From: Oscheius sp. JU75
Taxonomy: Eukaryota; Nematoda; Chromadorea; Rhabditida; Rhabditidae
DNA: 64,000 bases
Assembly: GCA_037178855.1 (NCBI GenBank)
Contig: JASJZC010000005.1
Span: 6,696,001-6,760,000, forward strand
Reading direction: 5' to 3'
Shown here: positions 32,562 to 44,080 of the stretch, piece after piece
How positions within the stretch are numbered: position 1 is the first letter of the stretch
How the letters are laid out: every line of letters starts with the position of its first letter
Notes under the pieces: model-generated
The model's input: only the letters and a program-made list of their open reading frames with translations
What the model was told of the DNA's origin: nothing
Databases searched by the model: none
Translations under genes and position numbers: made by a program

Positions 32562-34650
32562 ATGCATCCATGGGTATTTGTCGCCTACATTAGTCATATC
32601 TCAAGAAAACAATTGATTCTATACGGATGCTTACTGATTATTCTATTCTGCTATGTTTTTACGAGTTTCGGGTACTTTTCCATCCAAGCATGGACGTTTT
32701 TACTTCCAGAGACTCTGTTCCAAGAAGTTTTTACCCAATTTATGGTGGAGGCTCCCAGCTTTGTCTGGACGGAGATCTGCACGGTTGGTCTTTAAGAGTA
32801 CAAAGAGTCAGAAAACTATAAGATGGCTGCTTGACTCAGTCGCTTTTATAGCTCTTTCGATATTTGTCTCTTGTCCTATCCGAATCACAGTATTCTTCAA
32901 CAAGCCTTTTTGAACAAGACTTTACAGGAACCAAGTACGAGTCTGGTCTTGGGAATGTACTCTTCGAAGTTATAGCCTTTCTAGCGGTCGCAAACAAAAC
33001 TAATAGGTAACCTGCAGGTTTTCATGGAAAAAAGCGGTTTCAGAATACCTGTGTTGTCGAATCGAAAATCAATCAGACATATCGAAAAGTTTGTGCCTCA
33101 CCTTCCAAATATGGGTTCTGTTATTTCTACGAGTAAGGATACGGTATCTTCTAGTGAATTTTTCGAAAACAAACGTTCAGAGTATTTGTGCCCCGGTGGT
33201 GAAACATGTAGAATTTTCGACAGATTGTTGTCGAGTGGATCTGACCGGAATTAACGAGATAAACAGATACAATGGATCTGTCGTTGCACATACTTTCTAC
33301 ACACAGGTTTGAATCATTTTCGATTGTTTTCGACTTTTTACATTAGGGAATAGCCTACCTCTCGATGTTGCCCAAATCTACAGTACTTTCTCTGAGCCAG
33401 GGATCTCCAGATGTGGTGGGAATAGCGAAAAACAAGTTGTTCGAGAAGGACAAAAGACGTGGGAAGAAGAAAAAGTTTGTAGAATGTCTGAAGGTTGAAA
33501 GCTGTCACTTCAGTTTGTGTGTCCATACGAGAAGAGGCGATTTCCTGGAGTCTCCTCTCGTCTATCCTTCCAATGAAATCTTTGCCAGAGAAGCCACAAA
33601 GTTTGTCTATGAGAAAGGTATCTACAACATAATTCGACTTCACCATCTGGTTCAGAAGGCAACTTTTCGCACATCTACATCTTCGGCAATGACATCACGT
33701 TTTTGAAAGACGTCTATCATGGTTGGATAAACACCTCCATAGCTGGGGAAAACAAAGGCTTCCCTCCAAATGTGGAATTTGAATTCAGCAGACTCTACTG
33801 CGATACCGTCTTAATCACCTGTAAGAAATTCTAATTTCGCTTCTATTGAAGTGTTAAAAATAAGTGTTTGTTAACAAACACGCGTGTATTTGGGTCAAAA
33901 CAAGTTGTGCTACTGGAGGTGATAGAATACTTGTTGACTAACTGGCTGAATAGAGCGTTCAGCTCGTATTTTTAGTACAGGAATGGGTTTCGAACTGTAC
34001 TATTAAACAGTTTTTATGAAGATCATGTTTTATTATCTAAACCATATCCTTGGGCCTACAGTTGCTAGTATAGTCTTTCCTAATTGACAGCAAACAAATG
34101 AATCAATCTAGAGTCACAGTAGTGGAAACTCTTTCTTCGTTAACAGAAAACAGATGTTCCTGAAAGATCGTTGTTCCTAAGCACTAATCGTTCCAAAGCA
34201 AGTCTAATCTTTTGAAGTAGTGAACTGTGCTAGCACTAACTTTCTTCTAAAAAATACCTATTCCAAACTAAACTTTTATATCTCTTTTTGAGGAGGCGGC
34301 TTGAGTCTGTTTCTAAACCGACTTTTTAGATTTATAATTTAGCTCACCTGCTAATTAAATAAAAAGATAATATGCAGAAAACAATTTGTGATAAGAAATA
34401 TCGCTACCCTCTAGCAAGCAACCTACAGACACTAAATACATTGGTCTGGTCATTTCTCTCATTTGCAGCCTCTGCTTCGACCTACGGTTGGTGGATTGGA
34501 TACCTTTCACGAGGACAGACTGTCTACTACAACAACAACTTTTCGAGGCCGGGTGGAATCGACACGCAGATGGACAGAAAGCAGTTCTTCCCGTCCCACT
34601 GGATACCCCTTGACCTCGTTACGACCATACAAATTGGTCAAGCTCTTTGA
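32562..34650 (+). CDS. Glycosyltransferase family 11 (alpha-1,2-fucosyltransferase-like)
   Basis: Starts with a short cytosolic stretch and one membrane anchor (about LILYGCLLIILFCYVFTSF), the type II layout of Golgi transferases. The catalytic part carries YESGLGNVLFEVIAFLA, the GT11 donor-site motif CVHTRRGDF (H-x-R-R-G-D/E), HIYIFGNDITFL, and DTVLIT-SSASTYGWWIGYLS, where the last piece is joined across an intron of about 640 bases (33821-34468). It ends QIGQAL-TGA at 34650. Family-11 enzymes transfer fucose from GDP-fucose to glycans in the Golgi; nematodes have many divergent members with unknown acceptors. The LGN in LGNVLFE and the HxRRGD motif are intact, so it is probably active. Exon edges between 32.8 and 33.1 kb are the least certain part. 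Confidence 0.85.
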
Positions 34651-35384
34651 TCCCTACGGTCTCCTTTGTCTCTTTTCTCGACATGATTCATCGTATCTAT
34701 ACACAGCTAATAAATCTCTCGAGCAGCCTCTCATCAGATTCACTTCAAAACGCGTGTCTTGTTTACAAGAGAAAAAGCGCAGTGTCGCATTTAAACAGTT
34801 CTCAGGCTCTCTGACTTGTCTGCAAAAACATTAACTTGTTTGGGTCTCGAGCTCTGCTTAATGAGTTCACTCGGCTGCGATGATCTTGTTTTGAATTTTT
34901 CGTTTTGTCACCGCTTGTTCTTTGAGAATTCCGCTATCCTATCATCTAGAAAACCGCGTGATTTCTGGGAACTTTCGTAGAGTTAGGTAGGTGTTATTCT
35001 TACAACCCTTTTTAATCACGATCTGTCATTAGTTCTCATATCCATTTTTCAAGTAGAAGTAGTAGATACAAAACCGCTAATTGTTCCTTTTGAAATGTTT
35101 CGATATTCCCTAATCACTACAAAGTTCTCTTTCGGTTTCTCTTGAAAATATTCCCACTACTAAGAAAAGACCTTTGCCTCAAAACAGACAGATGTCTCAC
35201 TTGTATTCCGTCTCACAGGCGGTTCACATTCAGCGTGAGAGGAAAGTCTTCTGACTACGGCTTGTCATCCAGAGAATTTTTGTTTATATGTTTAAGTTGT
35301 GCTCAAGAGAGTAATTATGCGAACAGTTCGTTCCTAATGTTCCCAGCTCTGCTAGCGTTGTTTGCACTGTTTTCCATAAGCGTC
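34651..35384. other. Intergenic
   Basis: No protein gene seen between the glycosyltransferase stop and the tRNA gene. The overlapping open frame at 35142-35579 is only the translation of the tRNA and its flanks and is not considered a gene. Confidence 0.5.
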
Positions 35385-35456
35385 GCCTCATTGGCTCAGT
35401 GGCAGAGCGTCTGTCTAGTAAACAGAAGGTCGCTGGTTCGATTCCAGCATGAGGCA
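35385..35456 (+). tRNA. tRNA-Thr (anticodon AGT)
   Basis: 72 bases fold into a full cloverleaf: acceptor GCCTCAT/ATGAGGC with discriminator A, D arm GCTC-AGTGGCA-GAGC, anticodon stem TCTGT/ACAGA with loop CTAGTAA (anticodon AGT), variable loop AGGTC, and T arm GCTGG-TTCGATT-CCAGC. Internal A box (TGGCTCAGTGG) and B box (GGTTCGATTCC) match the RNA polymerase III promoter, and a T5 terminator follows at about 35462-35466. No intron. A34 would be read as inosine in the mature tRNA. Confidence 0.97.
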
Positions 35457-36529
35457 GGAATCTTTTTGCTTTTACAGTTGTTTTTCATCATTGTCTGTTC
35501 AAGTATCCAAACTGAAACAAAGAAGAACTTCCATTTTGCAGACGTCTCCCTAACCAAAAACTGCCTTGTTGGTGCGTAAGTGTCCCTGCTCGTCATCCTA
35601 GCCGCCTGCACTAATTACCTTAATGACTGTCTCAAAATTGATATTCGATCGCAGCCGTTGTGCTGTTTTTTTCTGCTATTTTTAAAGAATAGCGTCAATC
35701 AATCAGTTCCTTTTGAGCATTGCGTATGAATAGAGCCTTCCTTCCTCTTTCACGCTTATTTCGAAGCGATCGCAGCCTCCCACCTCACCTCGCCTCTGAA
35801 TCATACGCCTTTTAGTAAAATTGAACTGCAGGACAAAATTGACATAATATCTTCTTGGCCTAATTAATGTCATCTTTTTCTCCCGCTTACGTATACTTAG
35901 TCAGAAGGAAATAAATAGTTCACAAAGTGTACACTTCCAGCTCCAACTCCCATTTTATACCAGCTCATTGACTTTTTTGCCCTCGATGTCTGCATAAATC
36001 CAATCACAAACTCTTAATGTTGCTTAATTTCATTGTCGCGATCACATTAGCACTTGTGCAAAGCCAGACAGAAATAAGGAAGCTCTCGTTGAATTTCAGC
36101 TGATTCCCTTCAGTTCGAGTTTTTTCCGAGACTATTTTCTTCGTCAGATGAGATTGGAGCTGTTTATTTGAACTCGGCTTGTTCGGCTCAGACGTAGCGG
36201 AAAAGTATGAGATGGATCTTTGCCTCACTGTTCTTTCTGTTTAAATCTTTTACAGGAATCTAGTGTAGTTCTTAATCATCAGGTTATAATTTTCATTTCT
36301 CCATTTACAGTCCAATCGAGTACATGTCAATGTCCTGGTCAACCCCGGATACAAGAATACGGATGCAATCAGAAAATATTTAAAAAGAAATCTTAAAAAA
36401 TGTTCAATTCTGTAGTCGCACTCCTTTTACACGTGCCTGACTCATCAGAACTCCTTCTTTTCTCCAAATGATCAATGCTGTCTCTCTCGCAAAAAGAATC
36501 CTTCTCAGAGGACCTTCACTTCGCTATTC
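35457..36529. other. Intergenic
   Basis: About 1.1 kb between the tRNA and the next receptor. A/T-rich, with short open frames only. No repeat family or gene recognised. Confidence 0.5.
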
Positions 36530-37710
36530 ATGGACAGACTCGCTCCTTGGATCGCCTGCTTCGTTCTTTTCGCGGTAGTTTTTTATTTTTGACTTTGAAT
36601 CGAGATCAGTTTCAGTTAGCTCTTATCACATTCTTCTGTTCCCTATATACAATACTTTTGTTTATCTTTCGACCAAAGAATCGGACCTCGTTCACTGGAA
36701 TCTGTACAACGAGGAGTGTCTTTCATCTGTGCAATGCCATCATTTATGGTCCCTATTGTGGAACCATTACTCTATTGTGAGTTTTCTACACTCGCGGTTT
36801 GGCTAGAAGATCAATTGTAAGCGTTGTAAGAGAGATTTCATTATTTGTCGCGCTAGTCACAGTACCAAGAGTGTTGCAAAGTGTTTGGCTTTCTTATTTT
36901 CTGTGAGTAGACATAGAGTCATCAAGTCAAAGAATCTGTCAGTCACTTGTATGAGATAGAGGTCTGTACCATTTGTCTCTTTCAGATGTTTCCTCTTCCA
37001 TTACAACATCTCCACAACTTTCTCAAAAATTTCCCTCATCTCCTGGTATGCCCTTACTCCCATCGAGGCCATCTTGTCGGTCAAACGACAAATGGCTGTG
37101 AGTTTTCCTCATGCCTACCGCTGTGTCTTTAGCTCAACCAATGTTAAGGTGAGCGTCTTTTCCTAAGTTTCACACAAAAAATTCAGTACTTGATGGCTGG
37201 ATGCACCTGCTCAGCCTTCATTTTCTGGCTATTCCGTCTCTACCAGGGCTGTTTCGTCTACTTCCACACAGAAAGTCTTCATCTGGAGTATGTGACCAAG
37301 GAATGCGAAGACTTCGACGTATGGATAGCCAAGTGTTTCATGATCCCTCTTCAAATATTTTCCATCTCTGTCAACTTTTTCACACTATATGTGATTCTAG
37401 TCGCTCGAGTTGGTTTCCTCTCTTATTTTTGGAAAACCAGAAACTTCAGAAAAAGCAGTCAATGAACAATCTGAAGAAGTTCAAACAGAAGATCAATTAC
37501 AGACTCTGTATACAACTTGCGGTACAGAACATATTTTGGCTGGCTTCGACACTTTGCTGGCTTCCGCAGGTGAGAAATGCCTACTGATTTTTCTAATAAG
37601 ATCTATAGGTCGAAGATCTACTGGATCACCGCCTGTGGAAGTTTTTCTGTCGAATGGGTATTCCGTTGACAACACACGCAATAGAAAGGTACAGAGAGAC
37701 TGATTCCGCT
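36530..37710 (+). CDS. Seven-transmembrane chemoreceptor-like gene, C-terminus uncertain
   Basis: ATG 36530 opens MDRLAPWIACFVLFA, spliced to LALITFFCSLYTILLFIF. Further exons give SVFHLCNAIIYGPYCG, HYNISTTFSKISLISW, FPHAYRCVFSSTNVKY, SAFIFWLFRLYQGCF, MIPLQIFSISVNFFTLYVI and YRLCIQLAVQNIFWLAST. That makes six hydrophobic segments with the layout of a nematode serpentine receptor (the FPHAYRCVF loop is like the post-TM3 loop of Srx/Srsx types). After LCWLPQ an exon reads VEDLLDHRLWKFFCRMGIPL. The frame then runs into the antisense 3' end of the globin gene without a clear seventh helix. Either the last exon was missed or the gene is truncated. Class not assigned with certainty. Confidence 0.6.
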
Positions 37711-37797
37711 TTTATATATTCATTCCTTAAGTATCGGCTTCGCAGCACTTCAGCTCCTGGCAAATTAGCTAACTGTGATCAAATAAAGTTTTTCTTC

Positions 37798-38711
37798 TTA
37801 AATGAATTCTCGACTGTCTTCTCTGCAATTTCTGCACGCCTCATCCAAGAAACCCTTTTTCATCTCACGAATCACATAGCCCATGAACTTTTCCCAGGCT
37901 ACGGCGGCAACAGACGGTGTCAGAAAGATCCCATTGATCTGGAGCATTAGGAAGCTCTGAACAGGAAATTGTACTACTTTTGGTTGGTGGGAAAAAAACA
38001 CCTCTTCGCGTCTCATTGTTCCCAGATTGACCCGTGAAGTAGAATGGAGAATGCATTCGATGATAGCCTTCTTGAAGGCGAGCCAGTTGTCAGCACCGAA
38101 GTTGACGCCTCTGAAAGTCAGGAGAATCTTTCGCTCTTGGCCGATTATCGGTGGGGCAGCAATTACTTGAGAAACCTTTTTTCTGCATCATTCGTCCGAT
38201 GTTCTGAGTCTTCCAGAGGCTTCGAGAACGAGCTATTTCAAACTCTTTTCAACCTATCGTCACTCTCGGTTTCGTCAACTCTATACCTGTAGAAATGAAC
38301 AGATCCCACCCGATGAGCCATGTTCCCAACAGACGAGATTGATCCACATCCTAGCGCTCCAACAGACAAGTCAAGAAAGTTCTCCATCCTTGCCGCCTAA
38401 AACCTGTATTTCCCATTATAAAAAGATACTCACGTGTGCTTGAAACTCTTTGCACTTAACCAGACTTTCGGAGTCACCGTCTTCGACAGTTATGTTGAAA
38501 CAGGTCTTGATCGACGGCTTTAGCTCGATGAGACTCTTGAATATGTTCTGTCCAAGCTGACCTCGCTTTTTGGCCCTTAACTCGGTACTTTCTGTAGTGA
38601 AAATAGTACAAACCTATTCCAAGAGTCCTTGACAGCTCTGATTTCCAAATCTGAGAGAGTCTCTCTGTTCTTCCTCTCCTTTTTGACCAGACCGCACAGC
38701 CAGTAGAACAT
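37798..38711 (-). CDS. Globin A
   Basis: Spliced minus-strand gene from ATG 38711 (MFYWLCGLVKKERK) to TAA 37798. It shows the nematode globin pattern: helix A as SDLEIRAVKDSW, then GQLGQNIFKSLIELKPSIK, KCKEFQAH-AARMENFLDLSV, and the F-helix segment MAHRVGSVHFYRGVNFGADN with the proximal His in VHFY. A G/H region follows with WLAFKKAIIECILH and VAWEKFMGYVIREMKKGFLD. Nematode genomes carry dozens of such globins, many neuronal, for redox, O2 or NO chemistry. It is a clear paralogue of globin B at 41630 on the opposite strand. An additional upstream exon (before an ATCAG acceptor near 38761) is possible. The 3' end nearly touches the convergent receptor gene. Confidence 0.85.
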
Positions 38712-38924
38712 GTTCGAGAGTGTTGACTCGAGACAGACGTGAGAATCAAAAGAGGATTGTCCTGATGGTGGGAGTTAATTAGAAGGGCGTCTTTACCCTA
38801 AGCTGTATGTAATGTCCTTACCGAGAAATTAGAAGAAGACATCACGGCTTTTCTGGTCTTAGACGCCTTCGCCCTCTTTTCAACACTTCCTTCTTTCTCT
38901 TTAACACAAGCCTTGTCTAATTCT

Positions 38925-40395
38925 TTATTGACCATTTCTGATTGAGAGGAAGGCTACCTTCGAGGTGAGTTTCGAATTCCTCGTGATGGTCCATTCTGAG
39001 GGTGCTACGGTAATTGCAGACAGTAGCAAATTGAACTTACTTTCTGGAGGCGGTCCTTTACACGTAAGGACCCGTAATATCCTGTCTCGGTATTGAGTTA
39101 TCATTATTAACATGGTCAAAATACTGCATGAACCATGAAGAGATACACAGACCATGCCGACGTTTGTTATGTCTGTAGCTCTTCATGATCAAAACTATCC
39201 AAAGTTACCTCTATTCAGTATTTGGAACATGTACTGGATATAGAACATGAGCACGAAAGGACCATAGAGGACTATAGAATGAACAGAAAACTGCAAAATC
39301 AGACTTTTTAAGTAGTATTTCGCTGTTTTCTTTGTGGCTGTCGACAAGGTACTTGTCCCACTGGCCAATCTCATATAACAGTAGGTGATCATGGAGATGA
39401 TGATGGCTCCGTGCAGGGCTATTGAAGTCGTTGAGTAGTAGTAGAAAAAGGAGGCGTAGCGCGAAAACTCCGGGGAGATAGCTATAGTTTTCGGGAGAAG
39501 CAGTTCTGTCCGCAGAGCAGGATACTTTTTGCTGAGTTCAAACCGTATGACCGGGGAGTCGGAAAAGGAAAAGTAGACTTGAATGGCAGTGAACAAGACG
39601 TAGAATATGAAGAAAAAGTGAAGTTTTCTAAGTGAATTCATTGATAAGTAGAGTGGGTTGTAGGTCGAGAGGAGAGTGTTGAACCGGAAGTGGAATTGTA
39701 GTTCCATTACCACGGCGCTTCCTGAAAACTTTTCTAGCTTTTGAACGAGATAATGAGTTTGGAGGCTTATAACCAGATTGACTGACACTTCTGTCAACAG
39801 GTCAACGCGATCAATTGGGACGGCCATTCCAAGAACAGACAGGTATGGAAAACATGCCAGACTTTTTTGACAGTCAAGGAAGTGCTTCTACATCAAATCT
39901 CTCTTTGAGCCTGTTACCGAAATTCGGGACAGAGTCACAAGTCTGCTCTGATCGAGCAGTTTCCGCATTCAGGATTATCAGTTCATACCGGTTAAACTCG
40001 AGTTCTTGCCCTGAACTTTGACCTGATTGCACTTTCAGTCGTGAGAGAAAGAGAACAAGTGTCTTACCAACAGAGAGCCCCAACCACAGGGTATACTGTA
40101 AGACAGGAGGTAGAAAAGATAAGATTCCCTCGTTGTATCCTGCCATAAGAGGTGCCAAAATGACCGGAGTGAAGAATATCGTGTGAGAGAGCTCGGCAAG
40201 GAGCGATCTAAACCACAGCAGCTGCAATGACCTTGTCGTAACTCACAATACTAGATACATAAACAATAACCGTCTATAAGTTGGTGACATCGCCTTGACT
40301 CTTACTCTCAACACACAGTAGATCCCAATAAGAGCTAGGGATACGGATACGGCGGATAGTACATGAAGGATTGTCGTATAGGTTCCGACGTGCAT
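38925..40395 (-). CDS. Srh-like seven-transmembrane chemoreceptor
   Basis: From ATG 40395 (MHVGTYTTILHVLSAVS), TM1 is followed by VKAMSPTYRRLLFMYLVL. Next come LLAELSHTIFFTPVILAPLM, a long exon with SVLGMAVPIDRVDLLTEVSV, HFFFIFYVLFTAIQVYFSF, SIALHGAIIISMITYCYM and KKTAKYYLKSLILQFSVHSI, and a TM7 exon with MVCVSLHGSCSILTMLIMIT then QYRDRIL. The TM6-TM7 order and the HG-S motif before a YR tail match Srh/Sri receptors. The tail uses one more short exon and ends at TAA 38925-38927, where the stop is part of CAATAAAG, a likely polyadenylation signal. It lies between the two globins. Receptor identity is solid; Srh versus Sri is tentative. Confidence 0.75.
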
Positions 40396-41629
40396 TTGAC
40401 CGTTTAATGGGAGCTCAGAGGATGTTTCTCGAACTCATCTGATGAACAAGAAGTCGAGCGGAAAGGCTAGAGGACGCGGTGTGCAAATGAGTATGATTTC
40501 CTGACCAGAGGAGTCTGGTTAGAGATTAATTGAATCGTTTGGCGGCTATTCTCCTATCGTTTTTCAGTTGAGGGCGTGAACGATGATATTATCGAAGTAG
40601 GGGGAAGTTCGGTGGTCAATGGCCATCTTAATGCTTCCGGAATTTTTGAAGAGATCGGTTGACAGCTGGTTTGATTTTCATTGGCTAAACAAGCATAGTT
40701 CAAGAACGGAACATGAACTGATTGGTTTCATACAACATATTGATACAAAAAAGTAGTACTTTGTAACAGTGAACAGGGATACTAGCCCTCTCGAACAAGG
40801 CAGCTGGCTAAACCGTCGCTTGTACAAACAAGTAAATGTCAGTCTTGCATTCTGTCTACAGTTCTTCAGTTCTACGTTTGTTTGCCTGAATATGCTACTT
40901 TGTAAATGTCTACTTACGAAAATACATGACCAACTGACCGAGAAAATAGTTAGCTCTATTCTGCAGCAGACAACTGGACCTCGGTCGATATACTTTCTCG
41001 TAACAAACTCATCGATGAAGAAGTAAAATGATAGTTGAGCTTTTTCTACGGTTTGGGCATCTATTGGGATTCAACAGGCTGATACTCTTTAGGTAGTGTC
41101 ACTCTGTTCCCTTCGGTCTCAACATTTTTGAGTACATGTGTAGACTGATCCCTGAGAACGCTGTTGTGAACTTTCCACAACAACACGTACAAACTTAATT
41201 CATCATTCTTGTGAACAAACAAGAACAAGATTGACTCACATTCTCAGAAAGTTTAGTCGAGCAGATGCCATTTCCGTAGTTGTATTTCCCGTATGACCGA
41301 GTGACCGCTCCCTGATGCTTTCTTTGGCCGTTAGAGCAACACACATTAGCTACTTCCACTGCTTCTGTAATCCGAGTCCTGATTCGAATTTGTCCCACTC
41401 TTATTGCAACTTAAAATAAACATTAGCCAAATAACTGAAGCGATAGTTTTCGGATCTCCAAGTCAGGCGATCTCTTCCCTGCTCGAAATCACGTAATGAG
41501 CCCAGACTCTTCTATTTTGGCTCCTTCCAGAGAAATTTTTCGACGGAAATGCACATTAGTCTGTTCCGCTCATCCTCTTCCCTTCTTTATTTTTCTGCAC
41601 CCAGTTTGTACCTTTTCATCAGACCTGAG
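40396..41629. other. Intergenic between the Srh-like receptor and globin B
   Basis: Divergent promoters of two genes probably lie here. No further coding exons, repeats or distinct regulatory sites recognised. Confidence 0.45.
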
Positions 41630-42476
41630 ATGTACGTCGTACGCAGATTCTTCAAACGATGTTTTCCGCACAGAAGACATCATTCGGAGCTGTCGGAAAA
41701 CGAGACCACTGCCATCAAAGAGTCCTGGGCAAAGTGAGTTTGAGCTAATTTTTGGTTACAAAGATTTTAGAGCCCGACACGTGGAAATAGGCAAAAGAAT
41801 CCTGTATACACTTCTCGACAAGAAGCCCAAATTCGGCGAGTACTATGGAATCGAGGCGACACTGAAAGATCACGAGCTTCTAGCCAACAATGCCTTCATG
41901 TTGCAGGTAAACTGCTTTTCTTAAAAACTCACAGTGAATCGGTTCCAGGCACAAAGAATCCAAAACTTTCTGGACACTGTCGTAGCGTCTTTGGGATTCT
42001 GTTCCGATGAGGCAGTCTACTGTATGGCCAGGAAAATTGGACAGATTCACTACTTCAAGTGAGTTCAGATCTAAAGAGAGACATTGTAATATTCGTTCCA
42101 TATCGAAACAAAACTCAGAGCTACTTGAGTTTCTTTTGTTAACAACTATTTCCAGAGGAGTGAACTTCGGAGCTGATCTGTGGCTAGTCTTCAAGAAAGT
42201 AACGGTCGATCAAATCATCACACACCAACGTCGTCGCTGTGCACGACAATTCTCCACGGTCTCCTCAATAGACTCAAACCTCGTAAGTGAAAAAGACAAA
42301 CACAAACTCTTCAGAATCTTCAGAGCATGTTCGACCCCGGGTTGATGGTAAACACGAAAGTATGCATGGCCACAGTTGGCTGGAACAGACTGATGGGCAT
42401 CATTATCCGGGAAATGAAGCGCGGATTTCTGGAAGAAGCCCAAAGAAGTTGTCAAGAACGCTCTGAAGAGATTTAA
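41630..42476 (+). CDS. Globin B
   Basis: ATG 41630 (MYVVRRFFKRCFPHRRHH) is chosen over an in-frame ATG at 41549 because a TTCATCAG acceptor lies just before it, suitable for leader trans-splicing. Five exons encode SENETTAIKESWAK (helix A), VEIGKRILYTLLDKKPKFGE, KDHELLANNAFMLQ-AQRIQN, and CMARKIGQIHYFKGVNFGAD with the proximal His in IHYF. WLVFKKVTVDQI and VGWNRLMGIIIREMKRGFLE follow, ending ERSEEI-TAA. The basic N-terminal extension could influence membrane or nuclear targeting. It is paralogous to globin A, with the same intron after the helix-A Trp and the same FxKGVNF/YRGVNF junction. The gene is intact. Exact function (O2 sensing, electron transfer) cannot be told from sequence. Confidence 0.88.
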
Positions 42477-42579
42477 TGACTCTCGATTCTGTGTCACTGG
42501 CTGTATTTGTGGTGCTTTGAAGTGTTACATGTCTCTAGCGAACAGAACACATGTTTTCGCATTTGCTTCTTTTAATAAC

Positions 42580-43720
42580 AACTTAAAGATACTACCTTTG
42601 CAATTGACAAAAGGCGTCCGTCTGCGACACAAATCAACTCTAATTTGGGATAACGTTTGCCAAACAAAAAACAAAACTCGATCGAAACAGTCTTATTTTT
42701 CTATAATCTTCTGACAGCCTCATAATATCCAAACGTTGCTTCATTTGGTCCAGGTGGACCCGCTTCCCTGAAAACATCGAACAACAACTACATAGAAAAA
42801 GTGTCTCCACTTCTGTCCATCTATCTACCTTCCAAAGAATTTCGACGCTGGATCAGAGTACTATCAGCCTTCCCTTACGGCCCGAGGGTTTCCAAGAACT
42901 ATTCCAAACATGACATGCCATTTTTCGACGGCTGCTTGCAGGTGGCGGATTCACGAGCTAGCTGTCCAGATTGCAATCTCTTCACTATGACAAAACGCGG
43001 AAATTGAGGGTTGTGCTACTGTTCGCACTGTCTCTGTCTCTCTGGGAACGTAGAATCACTGACCTGGAAGATTCATAAGAGACTACAGTGCTGAAGGGAA
43101 GTTCCTGGAAGAGTAAAAGCTTCGAGAGCGAAACTACAGCGATATTGGAAAGCTACAAACAAATTCGAGAAACTTGTGGTAACTTGGCTTGCGTTCGCTT
43201 TTCCCTTTCGAAGTGTACCAGAAGCTTCCGCGCAGCAACATCGTCCTCGACTCTTTTCTAAGATCAAAGCCTCTACTTTTCCAATAGGAGACAGAGAGAC
43301 AGTGCGGACAGTAGCGCCACCCTCAATTTTTGCGTTTTTCATGATGAAGAGACTGCAATCTGGACAGCTAGCTCATGAATCCGCCACTTGAAAGCAGCCG
43401 TCGAAAGATGGCGTGTCCAGGTTCGGTCTTCTAGGCTCTGAGGGCTTTCCACTGAATCCACAGCCGTGTTTAGTATAGTTCTTGGAAACCCTCAGGGCGT
43501 AAGGGAAGGCTAGTGCTCTAATCCAGAGCTCCAATTCTTTGAACTGGGATTTGTAGCGATTTTTTCCTGGCTGCAGGCGTAAAAGCCCTGCTGTCGTGTT
43601 TTGATAGTGCTATCCCATACTAGTTTTGTGTAGTTCTGGTTGCTTAGGATTCCTCTCTGTACCGGACAAAGGTAACAACATCTGTTCATTGCGTCTCTCG
43701 CGAGGTATCAGAGTGCATTT
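42580..43720. repeat. Foldback element with R3-type ends
   Basis: Two long inverted arms, about 42830-43045 and about 43288-43542, match with gaps. For example GGATCAGAGTACTATCAGCC and TTACGGCCCGAGGGTTTCCA on the left pair with the reversed TGGAAACCCTCAGGGCGTAA on the right, and both arms carry the reversed form of GCTAGCTGTCCAGATTGCA. Outside them, R3-like ends face each other: GGATAAC near 42646-42652 and its reverse CTATCCCAT near 43610. The arms translate to related broken peptides (RVSKNYSKH / RVSKNYTKH) but have internal stops or deletions. No intact transposase is present. Probably a non-autonomous foldback transposon or a palindromic pair of older insertions. Confidence 0.6.
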
Positions 43721-43829
43721 GAGGAACACGGGAGTGAAGAAGAACTACAGACAGAAGAGATCGGGGCTCGTTTCGTTTCTACCAGCTTTGACTGATGACA
43801 GAGAGATAACGTATTAGGAGAATGACACT

Positions 43830-44080
43830 TCAGTTTATGGGAAGAGAGTTGTCCACATGAATCTTCGGAAGATACGGGAAACAGTTCAAACCGCTCCTTG
43901 TCTAAAAAGATTGTATATCTCTCTTTGCGACCCAGAACTTACAGTTTTAAAGGTGAAGAATTCGTGATCCTGGAAGTGAGACTCGATCTCGAGCCATTCG
44001 TTGCGCGAACGGTGGATGAACACCTTGCGGAGGAGAGTTACAGTTCCGCCCAAGCTCAGTTCTTTCGTATATTTGAGAAT
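43830..44080 (-). pseudogene. Two exon-like segments of an unknown protein
   Basis: On the minus strand, TTTTCAG at 44087-44081 precedes an open exon starting ILKYTKELSLGGTVTLLRKV and ending EFFTFKT before a GTAAGTT donor. After a short intron a second segment reads TRSGLNCFPYLPKIHVDN and stops with TGA at 43830-43832. Splice signals and codon choice look genuine, but no start exon could be linked upstream. It may be the remnant or the 3' end of an unrecognised gene. No family assigned. Confidence 0.35.

Noticed and set aside
35142-35579. 145-codon plus-strand open frame over the tRNA
   Set aside because: It reads straight through a perfect tRNA-Thr gene with pol III signals; no protein features.
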